From NCBI GenBank assembly GCA_026315105.1, contig CM048745.1:151597323-151661322 (forward strand): a stretch of 64,000 nucleotides of DNA. The letters are read 5' to 3'. Under the pieces are notes generated by a model, which did not search any database, was not told the DNA's origin, and saw only the letters and a list, made by a program, of their open reading frames with translations. This stretch comes from Locusta migratoria. Lineage: Eukaryota; Arthropoda; Insecta; Orthoptera; Acrididae. This document shows positions 11,070 through 22,555 of the stretch, one piece after another (position 1 is the stretch's first letter; the number at the start of each line of letters is the position of its first letter). The position numbers were made by a program, and so were the translations under genes.

Positions 11070-11960
11070 ATGACTCCTCACAGGAATGCAAGTCTGCACT
11101 CTACGTGGCATTCTGCTCACTAGTTCATTTAAACACTGCTTGTCTAATTTTATCCAATTCTTCAACACCAATCCAGTTTAACTCCCGCAGGTTTCATGGA
11201 TGGTCAGGACGTGCTCGCACAGATTTATTCAATTAGTGACAACAATCTTTGATTATATTCATAAATGGAAAACATGGAAGGCCAATACGATCGTGAAACA
11301 CCAGAACGAGTGAAGAAATCGTTGAGGACGCCTACTCGCTGGACTCAGAAGTTGTCGTCCATGAAGTTGAATTCTTCCACGAAATGCTAATGAAACTGTT
11401 CAGAGATGGATCGGAGGACTGTATCCCTGTATTGTGAGGCCTTGAATGTGTCCCTCATAAGCAACAGCGATGTCCTTAACGCCCACACATACCCTCCCAG
11501 AACATGACCCGCCACCTTCCTGTACTCGTGCAGCATTACCAGGTTTCCTCCAACCATTTTGATCTGATATCACATTCATATGTGAAGAGAAATTTGTGCA
11601 GACTTTTCACAGACCATTATTGGTGATTTTGACCGCACCTGTACTGAGCAGGGTACTGTCTAGGCTTAGGGGTCGGACCCCTCCATAGCCATCTACAATA
11701 CGGAGAGTAGTTGTGGTTTTCGTGTCCGATTTGACACGTTCATAAAGTTATGGTGACAGAGTGGTCGGGACTCCATCAGGAGAGGATAGCTGTCTGCCAC
11801 AGTCGTCCCACGGCAGCAAACACAGGGCAAGTCATCAATACTACATTTACTCTGGAAGAGAGTCCAGATCCTTAATACATCATACTAACTGATGACTATA
11901 CGCCTTCTAAATGCTCTTCACATAAAGCAACGATCCGTGTGAGACAAACGTCACCTAATA
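11070..11960 (-). pseudogene. Decayed Tc1-like transposase
   Basis: Minus-strand fragments in shifting frames resemble a Tc1 transposase: GRWRVMFWEGM near 11510, a YRDTVLRSISEQF-like piece near 11420, EEFNFMDDN near 11360, and NWIGVEELDKIRQAVFK near 11150. The ...FMDDN... segment corresponds to the second catalytic aspartate region. Many stops are present and no terminal repeats were identified. Confidence 0.6.
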
Positions 11961-12140
11961 ACGTTCATAGCATATGCACAGACTTCCTGTACTGTTGCTA
12001 ATCTGTAAGTTGAATGAAAGTACAAATGTTACTAGCTTACTAAATTCATCGAAATTTGTATTTTCCCTAAGATGGGGCTATGGGCAAGTTTGTGTACATT
12101 TTATGACAGTTCAAGGAAACAAGAATGGTCGCGTGATCCG

Positions 12141-12284
12141 GGCCGCAACGTGGCGGATTGTGCGGCTGCTCCCGCCAGAAGTTTGAGTCCTCCCTCGGAC
12201 ATGGAAGTGTGTGTTGTCCTTAGATGTCTATGAACCAATGACCTTAGCAATATAGTCACTTAGGATTACAAACATTCAAACGGA
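12141..12284 (+). mobile_element. Degenerate tRNA-derived SINE
   Basis: Contains gagtcctccctcggacatgg, then tgtgttgtccttag and a tail ending ggattacaaacattcaaac, as in type B. The head (ggccgcaacgtggcggattg) differs from types A and B. Confidence 0.75.
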
Positions 12285-12376
12285 GTATGTTTTATGAAAC
12301 ATGTCCACGTGGTTCCAGGAGAACTATGTTCTGGGCATACGCCGATGCTTCAAAACTTTTTTGACGTGTATATTAT

Positions 12377-12378
<2 letters not shown>

Positions 12379-12411
<33 letters not shown>

Positions 12412-12412
12412 T
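12379..12412. repeat. (ATT)n microsatellite
   Basis: Eleven ATT units. Confidence 0.95.
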
Positions 12413-12817
12413 CAATCCAGTTGCCCCTAATCGTCGCATACTCATAGGGACAATATTACCTCATACTCTCACCGCGCATGAAGCGCGGGATTACAATTCA
12501 GTTTTCATATAGTTCACCAATACATACGGTACTCGAATTTCCAGTGTTTTAAAAACTTAGAGACTGGCACTAAAACAAAACACACATTGTGGTGTTCATG
12601 AACGCTTTAATAAGCAACAACTGTTAATAGGTCAAGTTGGTTGCCTTTAAGTTTCGAAACCTGACAGCTACATAATGAATACGTTTCCTGTACATTCTCT
12701 GTGGTATTAATGGCAGAAGCTGGAGTTACCATCGGAGTTGTGCCACAGCATCTTTCTTCTACCTTCATCTGTTCAGCATTATTCTCGTGTATTCAGGGCT
12801 ATGTGCGTCATTCTCCC

Positions 12818-12819
<2 letters not shown>

Positions 12820-12858
<39 letters not shown>
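12820..12858. repeat. (CT)n microsatellite
   Basis: About 19 CT units followed by a C-rich tract. Confidence 0.95.
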
Positions 12859-12862
<4 letters not shown>

Positions 12863-13382
12863 CGCCCCCCCCCCCTCCCCGCCACGTGCCCCATACGGCT
12901 GCGCAATCTCGATAATAAACATGTCGGTACACAGTAATAAAGCGATCTAACCTGTAAGGCAACGATAACAGAGGACTGCACTTTCGCAAATATTAAACAC
13001 AGGCTCTAACAGCTTATCTCTTAAGTAATAATCGAAATTTAGACATTATTCTATCACAAAAATAATGAAACATGCGAGGCACGACCAAACACTTGGATAT
13101 GATCAAATCTTTTATACAATTCCGTCAAATTTGCCATTTGTAATACCATGTTCATTCTCAAACCAGCCTATTGAAAGTGCACTAACAGCGCTAGTTTAGC
13201 GATGGCAAATTTACACTCTGGCAACATACAAAAAAACCAGTCTGGTTTAACTGTTCTATAAAAGGGGTTTGGCAGAGAGGGCCAATTTTTTCTTGGGATT
13301 AAGGTCAGTAGTCCAGGACATAATCTTCTGCTTGACGTTCCATTTTCCAAGCTGAAATCTTCGGAGGCTATGCAGGCACTGA

Positions 13383-14351
13383 TCTACATCTACATCCATA
13401 CTCCGCAAGCCAACCGATAGGTGTGTGGCTGAGGGTACCTTGAGAACCACTATCGGTTCTCCCTCCTATTCCATTCACGTATTGTTCGCGGAAAGAAAGA
13501 TTGTCGGTATGCCTCTGTGTGGGCTCTAATCTCTCTGATTTTATCTTCATGATCTCTTCGCGAGATATACGTAGGAGGGAGCAATATACTGCTTGACTCC
13601 TCGGTAAAGGTATGTTCTCGAAACTTCTACAAAAGCCCGTACCGAGCGACAGACCGTCGCTCCTGCAGAGTCTTCCACTGGAGATTATCGATTATCTCTA
13701 TAACGCTTTCTCGATTACCAAATGATCCTGTAACGAAGCGCGATACTCTCCGTTGGATCTTTTCTACGTCCTCTATCAACCCCACCTGGTACGGATCCCA
13801 CACCGGTGAGCAATATTCAAGCTGTGGGCGAACAAGTGTACCGTAACCTACTTCCTTTGTTTTCGGACAGCATTTCCTTAGGATTCTTCCAATGAATCTA
13901 ATTCTGGCATCTGCTTTACCGACGATTGATTTTATATGGTCGTTACATTTTAAATCACTCCTAATGCCTACTCCCAGATAATTTATGGAACTAACTTCTT
14001 CCTGTTGTCGACCTGCTATAGTGCAATTAAATGATAAAAGTTATTTCTCTGGATTCATAGCACATTACATTGAGATTCAATAGCCATTCCCTGCACCATG
14101 CGTCAATTCGATTCAGATCATCCTGCATTTCAATACAATTTTCTATTGTTACAACCTCTCTATATACTACAGCATCGTCCGCAAAAAGCCTCAGGAAACT
14201 TCCGATGTTATCCGTGAACAGGAACAGACCCACGTCACTACCCTGTGGCACACCTGACATAACTCCTACTTCGGAAGACTTCTCTCCATTGAGATTGACA
14301 TGCTGTCATCTGTTATCTAGGAACTCTTCAATCCATACTAGTCCATACTAA
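13383..14351 (-). mobile_element. CR1/Jockey-type LINE, 5'-truncated
   Basis: The minus strand encodes the second half of a reverse transcriptase: SGVPQGSDVGLFLF near 14250 (normally GPLLF), then RLFADDAVVYREV near 14180 with the catalytic FADD intact, then DDLNRIDAWCREWLLNLN near 14100. The remainder to 13383 is the decayed C-terminal region and 3' UTR, closing with gatgtagatgtagatcag. A second copy of the same family lies at 61225-61545. It has multiple stops and is inactive. Confidence 0.85.
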
Positions 14352-14469
14352 AGTCAGCTCTGCATGCAATGGTCGGTTCGTAACGTCATTAGACCAATGT
14401 CTACGACTACATCGACGTATGTTATGGAGCTTATGATGAAGAGGATTATGCCCTGGACCATGCTTGCAA

Positions 14470-14760
14470 GACCCAGAAGCAGATTATGCATATTGAGAAA
14501 GGTCGTACTGTATAGACAATTTCTAAAGAAGTAGATCTTTTTTCGAATTTTCAAAGATTATATATTGTATCACGTTATTTTTCCTACCGATTGATTCCTG
14601 AAAACAGTTTTCAGGCTTTTCACTTATCAGTGTTTTATAATACAGTGTGTCAATCTATGATATATTCAATTCATAATTAACGTTATATAGGCAACTCCTC
14701 ATGGTTAACATTATATTTCACTCAGGCATACGTTTTCTTATTACTTAACCGCAAGTTATT
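14470..14760. repeat. Dispersed repeat E, copy 1
   Basis: Two blocks, 14484-14575 (gagaaaggtcgtactgtata...gatcttttttcgaat) and about 14650-14745 (attcaattcataattaacg...cataatac-like end), recur in the same order at 29671-29755 and 30455-30535. Family unknown. Confidence 0.7.
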
Positions 14761-14799
14761 TTATGGTGCAAGTACTTCGTCCTGTGACGGCGACCCCCG

Positions 14800-15060
14800 A
14801 GTACGGTCGCGACCCACAGATTAAGAAACACTGCCCTAGATTGTGGCTAATCCGTATCTGCACCGTACCCTTTCTTCGAAGAGTGCTAGCCAACAAGGTT
14901 CGCAGAAGAATTTCTATAAAATTTACAAGGTAGGAGGCGAAGTACTGATGGCGGTTGAACTGTGACGACGGACCATGAAGCGCTCCAGAACAGCTCACTC
15001 GGTACAGCGCTTGCCCGCGATAGGCAAAGTTCTATGTTCGAAGCCCGGCCCGGCGCACTG
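14800..15060 (+). mobile_element. tRNA-like SINE, type C
   Basis: Matches 54722-54946 through ccctttcttcgaagagtgct, a shared aggtaggaggcgaagtactg block and the tRNA-like part cgcttgcccgcgataggc with B box tgttcgaagcccg. The tRNA-like part lies at the downstream end. Confidence 0.7.
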
Positions 15061-15187
15061 ATTTGTGTCATTGTGGGACTGAAGACCTAACAGCAAACAT
15101 ATGAGAACGATAGTAATAACTGACACTACTTTAACAACATATTTTGGGAAACTTTTGTTTCCCTTATGGGGAACAGCACTCTTATTT

Positions 15188-15475
15188 AAATTTATATATA
15201 AAGAACAGTCTAAGGTACAGAAAAAATTTTTTTTACTAGTTTCGGTCTTATTTTAGAAGATCTTCAGGAAATTAAGCTCCATTGATGTTTTGAAGCTGGC
15301 AGGAAACTTGGAGCCTTGTCGTGCGTCATGCAGTGACGCACGATAAGGCTCCAAGTTTCCTGCCACCTCCACAACATCAATGGAGCTTAATTTCCTGAAT
15401 ATGGTCTAAAATAAGACCGAAACAAGTCGAAAAAAAATTTTTTTGCACTCTAGACTGTTCTTTATATATAAACTA
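15188..15475. repeat. Near-perfect palindrome with Penelope-type motifs
   Basis: Arms of about 140 bp (from aagaacagtctaaggtacag to the centre at about 15332, back to tgcactctagactgttcttt). Each arm contains ctagtttcggtc...cttcagg or its complement, the hammerhead-like pattern described in the findings. The centre is gcgtcatgcagtgacgc. Confidence 0.88.
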
Positions 15476-15700
15476 TAATAACATTTTCAATACACACATC
15501 GTGAATTGTTTACTTGATGAAATGTTTCCGTCTATCATCTTTCAGACGTTTTGTTAGTAATTATCCCGTGTCCGTTCCAGAAAAACAAACGTTGGTGGTG
15601 AACTACAGTAGTCATAAATATTCACATATGTAATTGCAAACTGAGAATTCTGTTGCTGTTCTTAAGATGGAGTATCGTTTTGTGACACACAAAAATTTTT
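15476..15700. other. Unassigned
   Basis: No motif recognised. Confidence 0.4.
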
Positions 15701-15776
15701 GCCGAACCAGGATTCGAACCCGGGCCTACCCGCCTGTCACGAGCAGTCGCTTTAACTTCTCAGCCACCCTTGCACG
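15701..15776 (-). mobile_element. tRNA-like sequence (SINE head)
   Basis: On minus, an A box-like tggctgagaagttaaag is followed by B box gggttcgaatcctgg with matching T-arm bases. It lacks a sound anticodon arm, so I call it SINE-derived and not a functional tRNA gene. Confidence 0.6.
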
Positions 15777-16369
15777 CTGCCAGACCAGACGCAAACTTAC
15801 CTCTACACCGCAAACGCTCGCATACATGATAGCGTTAGTCCCACCAGAGGTACAGATATAATTTTTATCACTGTAAGCCTGAATTGGAGTTAATTTTTTG
15901 TTACTCCTCGCAGATTAGTGGCGAGGCTCACGATCCGATGGGCCGGCGTGGAGGAGGAGCAGTATTACAGGAGAAAGAAAGTGGTAATTTTTATAACTAC
16001 TGGACACAAACGTGTCACATGGTTTACAGGTTCCACGGGGAAAATCTGAGATGGGCTTTTAGCTAGTTGTACGCCGTTGCTAGCTGTAGGCAGGCAGCCA
16101 CAGTGGCGCCGGGCGGCAGACGCTGACTAACACGGGAGCAGATGCAGATGCTCCCCGCGTTCAGCAGTAGTCCTCACACCTGGTGACGCATCTCTGCATT
16201 CCCTGTGACTGCACATCGGTATTCGGAAACACGGCTCTGTAGGGAAATCACAGCTCCCGGCAAAGAGTTGCGTACTAAGTAAACGCACGTTACACAACGG
16301 CAGCATCGATTCTAAAAAAAAAAAAATTACTGCACACATGCAGTGTACAAATGATTTAAATCATACCTA
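15777..16369. other. Mostly unassigned; dispersed repeat at about 16100-16260
   Basis: Reverse-complement partner of 8060-8210. No gene seen. Confidence 0.5.
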
Positions 16370-16379
16370 ACAGGACGAG

Positions 16380-17130
16380 TGCAGAAAGTTGACATAAGTA
16401 GTTCACATAATATGCGAAAAAAAACAGCTGATTCCTCAAACTGGGGAACAGTCAAAAATGGGGTGCCACAAGGTTCGGTCTTGGGCCCTTTGCTGTTCTT
16501 AATATATATTAATGACTTGCCGTTCTATATTCATGAAGATGCAGAGCTGGTGCTCTTTGCTGGTGATACTAGTTATCACACCTGACAGACAAGAACTGAA
16601 GAAATCGTGAACGACATCTTTCAGAAAATCATGAAGTGTTCTCAGCAAATGGACTATCATTAACTTCTGATAAAACACAGTACATCTATATCCAGCGATC
16701 TTCACTGTATCTTCACAATATATATATATCTCAACTCATGAAATTTGTTATTAACAATCCGAACCAATTCAAAAGTAATAGCAGTGAGCATAGCTACAAC
16801 ACTAGGAGAAACGGTGATATTCAAGGTTAAATCTAACTCTGGCACAGAAAGGGGTGAATTATGTTGCCTCGAAAGTATTCGGTTACTTACCAAATAGTAT
16901 CAAAAGTCTGCAAGAGAGCCAACTAGTATTTAAAAAGAAATTAAAGGTATTTCTGAATGGAAACTCCTATACTATAGATGAATTTTAGATAAAACTTAAA
17001 AAAAAGAAAAAATGTAAATAAAAATCCTTTAAATATTGTCTTGTATAAATAACATTTACTAAATTGACACGTTTCACATCATTACGAAGTGTCGTATATA
17101 TGATCTATGGAACAAATATTAATCTAATCT
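16380..17130 (+). mobile_element. CR1-like LINE, 3' part
   Basis: Reverse transcriptase motif NGVPQGSVLGPLLFLIYIND at about 16458-16515, then DAELVLFAGDTSY, where the catalytic FADD is now FAGD. Downstream are decayed C-terminal pieces (HSYNTRRNGDIQ near 16790; YLPNSIKSLQES-like near 16890) and a 3' end at about 17070-17130 (ttacgaagtgtcgtat...gatctatggaacaaatatt). It is inactive because of the active-site change and stops. Confidence 0.82.
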
Positions 17131-17227
17131 GCTAATCATTTCCGCAAAACACACACTGTGTCCACGTCCTAAAGCTCATATATCTTGCCTTTCAAGGCGT
17201 TCTGTTGCTTTGTGAACATGATCGTAT

Positions 17228-18424
17228 ATGACATAAAAGTTTTCTGGGTGTTGTACCGCGTCATGATGTAAGAAGGCTATTACTTAAATAAACGACGTTT
17301 CGGCCAACGTTAAAGTGGCCTTCATCTGGGTATACTGATGTGTGCTGCTTGTTACTACACTTTATATTTACTTTCAATTACAGATTACGTCATAATTTTT
17401 TTTAAAATAAGTGATGTTATTGGTGAATTTTTTGTGGAAGAATGGAAACTTTATTACGATAGGATGCTGAGGTGGACAGAGTGGGGCTTAGCCGTTGCCT
17501 ATTGCTGCTTGCAGCAGGAGTATACAAGGTGGAATGCGAGTGTGGGGCAGTATACATAGGTGAGACAGGGAGGGCAGTGGCAACGCGCATACGCGAACAT
17601 GAACGCTACATTCGATTAGGCTAACACAATAAATCTGCAGTAGCCGAACAAATTCAAATGTTCAAATGTTTGTAAATCAATCGGACCAAACTGCGTGGTC
17701 ATCAGTCCGTAGCTTACAAACTACTTAAACCTAGGTAAACTAACCTAAGGACAACACACACACACCCATGCCTCAGGGAGGACTCTAACCTCCACGGCGA
17801 GCAACCGCGCGCTCCGCAGCGAGACGCTTTAGACCGCTCGGCTACTCCACCGCGGCGTAGCCGAACATCAGCAAGATTGCAACAAAAAGATAAAATTTAA
17901 CGATGCCAGAATACTCGCCAAGCAACCAGGGATGGTTGGGAAATTGTAAAACACCCTAATAACATGAACAGATAAGTTGGACTCAGGCTTGTCCCCTCCT
18001 GGCTACCAGCCATCACAGCGAAATAGGCCGCACTGACATCACAACACGCGAGCGTCACCAGTAAGCAACTGCCGCCGCGCGGCCCACGGCCAGCAGGAGA
18101 GAAACGGATGCCCTCACCCCATTCGCCGATGAACACCAATCTTGTCTCGCTATGCAAGCAGCAATAGGCAACGGCTAATCCCCACTCCCTTCACCTCAGC
18201 ATCAAAGTTTCCATACTTCCGCCAAAAATCCACCGATAACATCGCTGATTAAAAAAAAATGACGTAATGTCTAATTGAAAGTAAATATGAAGTGTAGTAA
18301 CAACCAGCATACATCAGTATACCCAGATGAAGGCCACTGTAACGTTGGCCGAAACGTCCGTTATTTAAGTAATAGCCTTCTTACATCATGACGCGGTACA
18401 ACACCCAGAAAAATTTTATGTCAT
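17228..18424 (+). mobile_element. Penelope-like element remnant with inverted terminal repeats and GIY-YIG domain
   Basis: A left arm (17228-17514) and a right arm (18153-18424) are reverse complements, for example tgacataaaagttttctggg against ccagaaaaattttatgtca. Between them, plus-strand reading gives GVYKVECECGAVYIGETGR at about 17518-17575, then IREHERYIRL, a stop, HNKSAVAEH and QQDCNKKIKF. This is the GIY-YIG endonuclease arrangement that in Penelope-like elements follows the reverse transcriptase. The reverse transcriptase is missing. A SINE (17651-17856) interrupts the domain at AVAE/HQQD, and the frame resumes exactly when it and one target repeat are removed. The arms carry a hammerhead-like core. 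Confidence 0.87.
17651..17856 (-). mobile_element. tRNA-derived SINE, type B, inside the Penelope-like element
   Basis: Complete minus-strand copy with the target duplication gtagccgaaca at 17640-17650 and 17857-17867. It contains a short ACACACAC run at the position expanded in other copies. Confidence 0.96.
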
Positions 18425-18550
18425 CTGACTCTGGCCGCGGAAGCCTACGTAATTATATGAGGGTATATGTTTATCTTCACTGCACATACGGCACTGTAGA
18501 GTTCAGTGACCACCAGTCGGTGAGTTGGCGAAGCAGTGGCGTAACTAGGA

Positions 18551-18746
18551 ATGTTCAAATGTTTGTTAAGCTTATGGGACTTAACTACGGGGTCATCAGT
18601 CCCTAAACTTACAAACTACTTATCAACTACCTGATACTAAGGACGGCACAAATATCCATGCCCGAGGGGGGATTCGAACCCCAGACCGTAGTGGCCGTGC
18701 AGACCGTGACTGGAGCGCCTCAGTCCCCTCGGCCACCGCGGCCAGC
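18551..18746 (-). mobile_element. tRNA-derived SINE, type A
   Basis: The target duplication cgtaactagga lies at 18540-18550 and 18747-18757. A related uninterrupted site (gtggcgtaactaggacttgg) occurs in reverse complement at 40535-40556. Confidence 0.96.
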
Positions 18747-18950
18747 CGTAACTAGGACTTGGCTATGGGGGGGGGGAGATAGATCTGCTTGACGAGCAAA
18801 ATTTTAGTCAGTTTCCAGACAGACTACCATCTACCACTCCCGTTGAAGGAACTAATTGACTCCCATCCAATGAAAGCTTATGGTAAAAGACCCCAAGTTT
18901 CCAATCTTTACCTTTACCAGATTGCTGTTAGACGATTTCTTTCTTCTTCT
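18747..18950 (+). repeat. Dispersed repeat F, copy 1
   Basis: About 190 bp, including gatctgcttgacgagcaaaa, a block around tctaccactcccgttgaag and cctttaccagattgctgtta, recurs in reverse complement at 40355-40556. Family unknown; both copies begin beside a G-run. Confidence 0.8.
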
Positions 18951-18959
18951 TTTTTTTTT

Positions 18960-19210
18960 CTTTTCGCCACGGTGGCGAAGGATGTGTCGACTCTTGCAGG
19001 CGGTCTGAGCGGTACCGCGGGGCCAGTTCGCACAGTGTGATGTGACGTAGGGCAGACGGTGGCCGCGCAGACGCAGTCGGCTGCAAATAAACGACTGCCC
19101 TGCAGAAATAGACAGCTGTGCACGTTGGGCGTGGTCGGCGGGACGAGCCTTCTCGACCCTTCCCGCGGGCAGTGCCACCGTCTCCTTGCCAACTTCTGAA
19201 ATGTCCCACA
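18960..19210. other. GC-rich block without a clear gene
   Basis: Contains an 8-bp-arm palindrome ttcgccac-g-gtggcgaa at 18963-18979. Overlapping antisense frames of 93-119 codons begin near 19210, but their sequences are low in recognisable content. It could be a regulatory or exonic remnant; the evidence is weak. Confidence 0.3.
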
Positions 19211-19299
19211 CAACTATCTAGTTCTTCATCGATTTACTTTAAATGTTAACTAGATTCTCCTGTGAACATTCGGATGGGCACACGATATATATACTTGTG

Positions 19300-19990
19300 T
19301 GTAATATACAGGGTGCTACGAAATGGTACGGCCAAACTTTCAGGAAAAATTCCTCACACACAAACAAAGAAAATATGTTATGTGGACATGTGTCCGGAAA
19401 CGCTTAATTTCCATGTTACAGCTCATTTGGTATTTCTCTTTAAATGTAAATTGATATAATTGGTGCAGACAATTGTCAAAACACCCAAATTATTGTTTGG
19501 TTAGTATGTACTGTGCTTCCTCGATTCACCGCCAGTTGGCCCAATTGATGGAAGGTAATGTTCAATTCAGTGCTTGTGTTGACATGCGACTCATTGCTCT
19601 ACAGTACTAGCATCAAGCACATCAGTACGTAGCATCAACTGGTTAGTGTTCATCACGAACGTGGTTTTGCAGTCAGTGCAATGTTTACAAATGCGGTGAA
19701 TCGAGGAAGTACACTACATACTAACGAAACAATTGGGTATTTTGACAATTTTGCAACTGCAGCTTCAGTCCTATGTCGTAGATAGTTTAGGTCAGCTGGT
19801 AGCAGAGGCACATATACACCCTATCCTTTTAAGTATCCAAAAACATAAAAATCGCTGCGTCAGATCTAGTGAACGTGGAGGCCATGCCAATAAGCTCTGT
19901 CACCCGTCAGCAGTTACAGAGATGTTTATTTGTATGAACGTTTGTGACAGCTGACGTACTCTTGTGATGTTTGACATGTGTGAGAGCTGC
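19300..19990. repeat. Interspersed repeat with internal inverted arms
   Basis: Arms at 19470-19531 and 19694-19751 are reverse complements (ctcgattcaccgc against gcggtgaatcgag, with matching gttagtatgta / tacatactaac-like ends). The left part begins with cagggtgctacgaaatggta. No coding motif recognised. Confidence 0.6.
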
Positions 19991-20437
19991 CACAGATGGA
20001 CCAGGCGAAACCTAAGTAAAAAGCTTTTTTTTTTTTAAAAAAAAGTCCGCCATTAACTCCATATAAAGAAAACCATAAAGTAAAATCAAGCATATTTATA
20101 TATTACAGTAATGACAGCAGAATGAAGCAGGAACTCAAACTTATAAGTAATATCAAATAGCCCAAAAAATGCACTTGAAACGCGTCGTGCTACATAAATG
20201 AAAAATCGTGACTGGTAGCAGTATTGTTATTTTTAAAAACAAATCCATTTATCTCACAGTCGCAGGCTTTCAGAAAAACTATTTTCTAATGGATAAAATC
20301 AAGATATATGTATGTTTTCATGAAGGAGATTTTTATAATCTGGAAACCAGTAAATTTAACATGGCGGACGGTACTTGCGACTTTGAAACCGTTTGACCTG
20401 TCACCATGAAACTTGGCGTATGTATGTATGTTTTCAT
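19991..20437. other. Unassigned AT-rich DNA
   Basis: A 62-codon frame at 20208-20396 has no motif. Nothing else seen. Confidence 0.4.
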
Positions 20438-20662
20438 ATATAGGAGGAAGAGGAGTAGGTGGAGAAGGAGAGGATAGAAAGGGAAGGGTGGAGACGGACA
20501 GAGAGATGGGAGTGGAGGAGAATGAGAGAAGGGAGATGGTGACACTGGTGAAAGGAGATGAACAGAGGGGGGAAATGGAAAAAGGGACAGGAGGAGACGG
20601 GGAAAGGTACAGGTGAACAGGGAGAAGGAAAGAAGGGGAAAGGAGGAGATGGACTAATGGGA
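20438..20662. repeat. Purine-rich (GGA/GAA) tract
   Basis: The plus strand is almost entirely A and G over about 220 bp, with only scattered pyrimidines. The long frames on both strands here follow from the composition and are not genes. Confidence 0.85.
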
Positions 20663-21911
20663 GATTGGTAACCTCTTGTATATTTGTTCGTTTGCACATA
20701 TTTTATGCGCCGCCATAACGTTCATCTGATTCCGATAAAATTTCGTCAACTTACCTCTTGTTCTTACGCGTAGGTTATGGACATCGTACAGTGAACTTAC
20801 AGTAGGCGGCGCGCGTGTCGTACTGGCAAATGTATTTGAACAATCTATCACCTCAAAAACGTTATTTGCACAATTATTTCTTCTGTGGCAGGAACACGTC
20901 GGGTACCAGCTAGTGCTATACTAAAAATTACAAAAAAGCTATCTTTGGCATCTTTTTCACTAGAAAACAAAGCCTTGGTTCCACAATTAAGACTGTGCTT
21001 TCGACCTCTTTACTGAAAAAAAAAAAAAGATCTCGTTAGAGTTACGTCTTTTCAGATTGCCATACAATACCGTAAAAATGAAGTTACGCAATTGTTGTTC
21101 TTAATTTCCGTTGCGAACACGGGCGTCTAGCTAGTTTCGAAAAGGAAGATACTGATGGGGAATTTAATTATGAACCGAGTCCCTGACGTCAGCAAATTTG
21201 AGAGTTTTATGGTCTGACAACCAACGCCATCAACTTATGGAGTGTTCTTTGATAGAGACACGCACCTTATTTGCAGATATTTACTCAGACCTCTGGAGGC
21301 TTCGGTCTCAGTCGTAACCTCTTATTACGATCCGCAGTTGCTTCGTGTGAAACTATGCTGAGTCACCGTTCGTTCGACGTCTGCCGCAACTAATGATACA
21401 GTACTGGAAGAGTGTCGAGGCGAAAAAAAGGGTTAAATGCAAGGCGGCAAATAGAAGCACGCCGAGGATTTCAATGAAGGTGGTTACGAAACTCCTACAC
21501 TGACGAGAGATTGACGAACCATCCAGAGATACTTCCTTTGAAGCCAGCCATGATGCGTACGAGGCCATAGTTGATGAACTCTAATATTATATTTCACGGT
21601 CAACACCTTTCACAATCCAAACGTATTAGATATAATGCATTTTGATGGAACAAACATTTAGCAACAGATTAATTCGATAAAAATATAAAAATAAAAAAAA
21701 ATTGAAATTGTAAACGACTCCTCTTAAAGTATAGCTATCGCATCTGTTCTTGCGTTTATAATAACTTTATGTGTAGATGCACAATTAAGTTAGATGATTT
21801 GCGGGAATACAGATCGAAGCTGCGAGCAACATAAATAATGGACAAGGGACAGAACACTCATAGTATTCGGTAAGTTGGGAACTTGGGTAGTAAGGGGAGC
21901 GTGCCCTGATA
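20663..21911. other. No recognised gene
   Basis: Mixed AT-rich sequence; a 71-codon minus frame at 21353-21568 has no family motif. Confidence 0.45.
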
Positions 21912-22550
21912 CCGGGTGATCAAAAAGTCAGTACAAATTTGAAAACTTAATAAATCACGAAATAATGTAGATACAGAGGTAAAAATTGACACACATGCTT
22001 GGAATGACATGGGGTATTATAAAAAAAAGGGTTCAAAAATGTCCGACAGATGGCGCTACATCTGATCAGAGAAGCAATAATTAACATAACAAATTAAGAC
22101 AATGCAAAGATGTTCTTTACAGGAAATGCTCAATATGTTGACCATCATTCCTCAACAATAGCTGTAGTCGATGAATAATGTTGTGAACAGCACTGTAAAG
22201 CATGTCCGGAGTTATGGTGAGGCATTGGCGTCGCATGTTGTCTTTCAGCTTCCTAGAGATGTCGGGCGATCACGATACAGTTGCGACTACAGGTAACCCC
22301 AAAGCCAATAATCGCACGGACTGAGGTCTGGGGACCTGGGAGGCCAAGCATGACAATTTTCATGCGCAGTGACTGACGTTTTGCTGTCCAGCGCCATCTG
22401 TCGGACATTTTTTGAACTTTTTTGTTTTGTTTTGGTTCTAATAAAACCCCATGTAATTCCAAGCACGTGTGTCAAATTTTTACCTCTCTATCTAAATTTT
22501 TCAGTGATTTATTAAGTTTTCAAATTTATACTGACTTTCTGATCACCCGG
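21912..22550 (-). mobile_element. Mariner-like deletion derivative with long inverted ends
   Basis: Begins ccgggtgatcaaaaagtcag and ends in its near complement ctgactttctgatcacccgg, flanked by TA at 21910-21911 and 22551-22552. Inverted homology extends about 145 bp inward, to gtccgacagatggcgct. On the minus strand a transposase end remains: CHAWPPRSPDLSPCDYWLW near 22330-22290, a short C-terminal part, then LLRNDGQHIEHFL near 22150-22115. The N-terminal half is deleted. At 639 bp it could only move with help from a full-length relative. Confidence 0.92.
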
Positions 22551-22555
22551 TATTT

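Larger units (their letters stand above)
12285..13373. other. No recognised gene; simple repeats at 12379-12412 and 12820-12858
   Basis: Holds an (ATT)n run and a (CT)n run followed by a C-rich stretch. Frames over the CT run are artefacts of the repeat. Confidence 0.6.

Noticed and set aside
20286..20699. 137-codon minus frame rich in Ser/Pro
   Set aside because: Encoded by a polypurine tract; compositional artefact.
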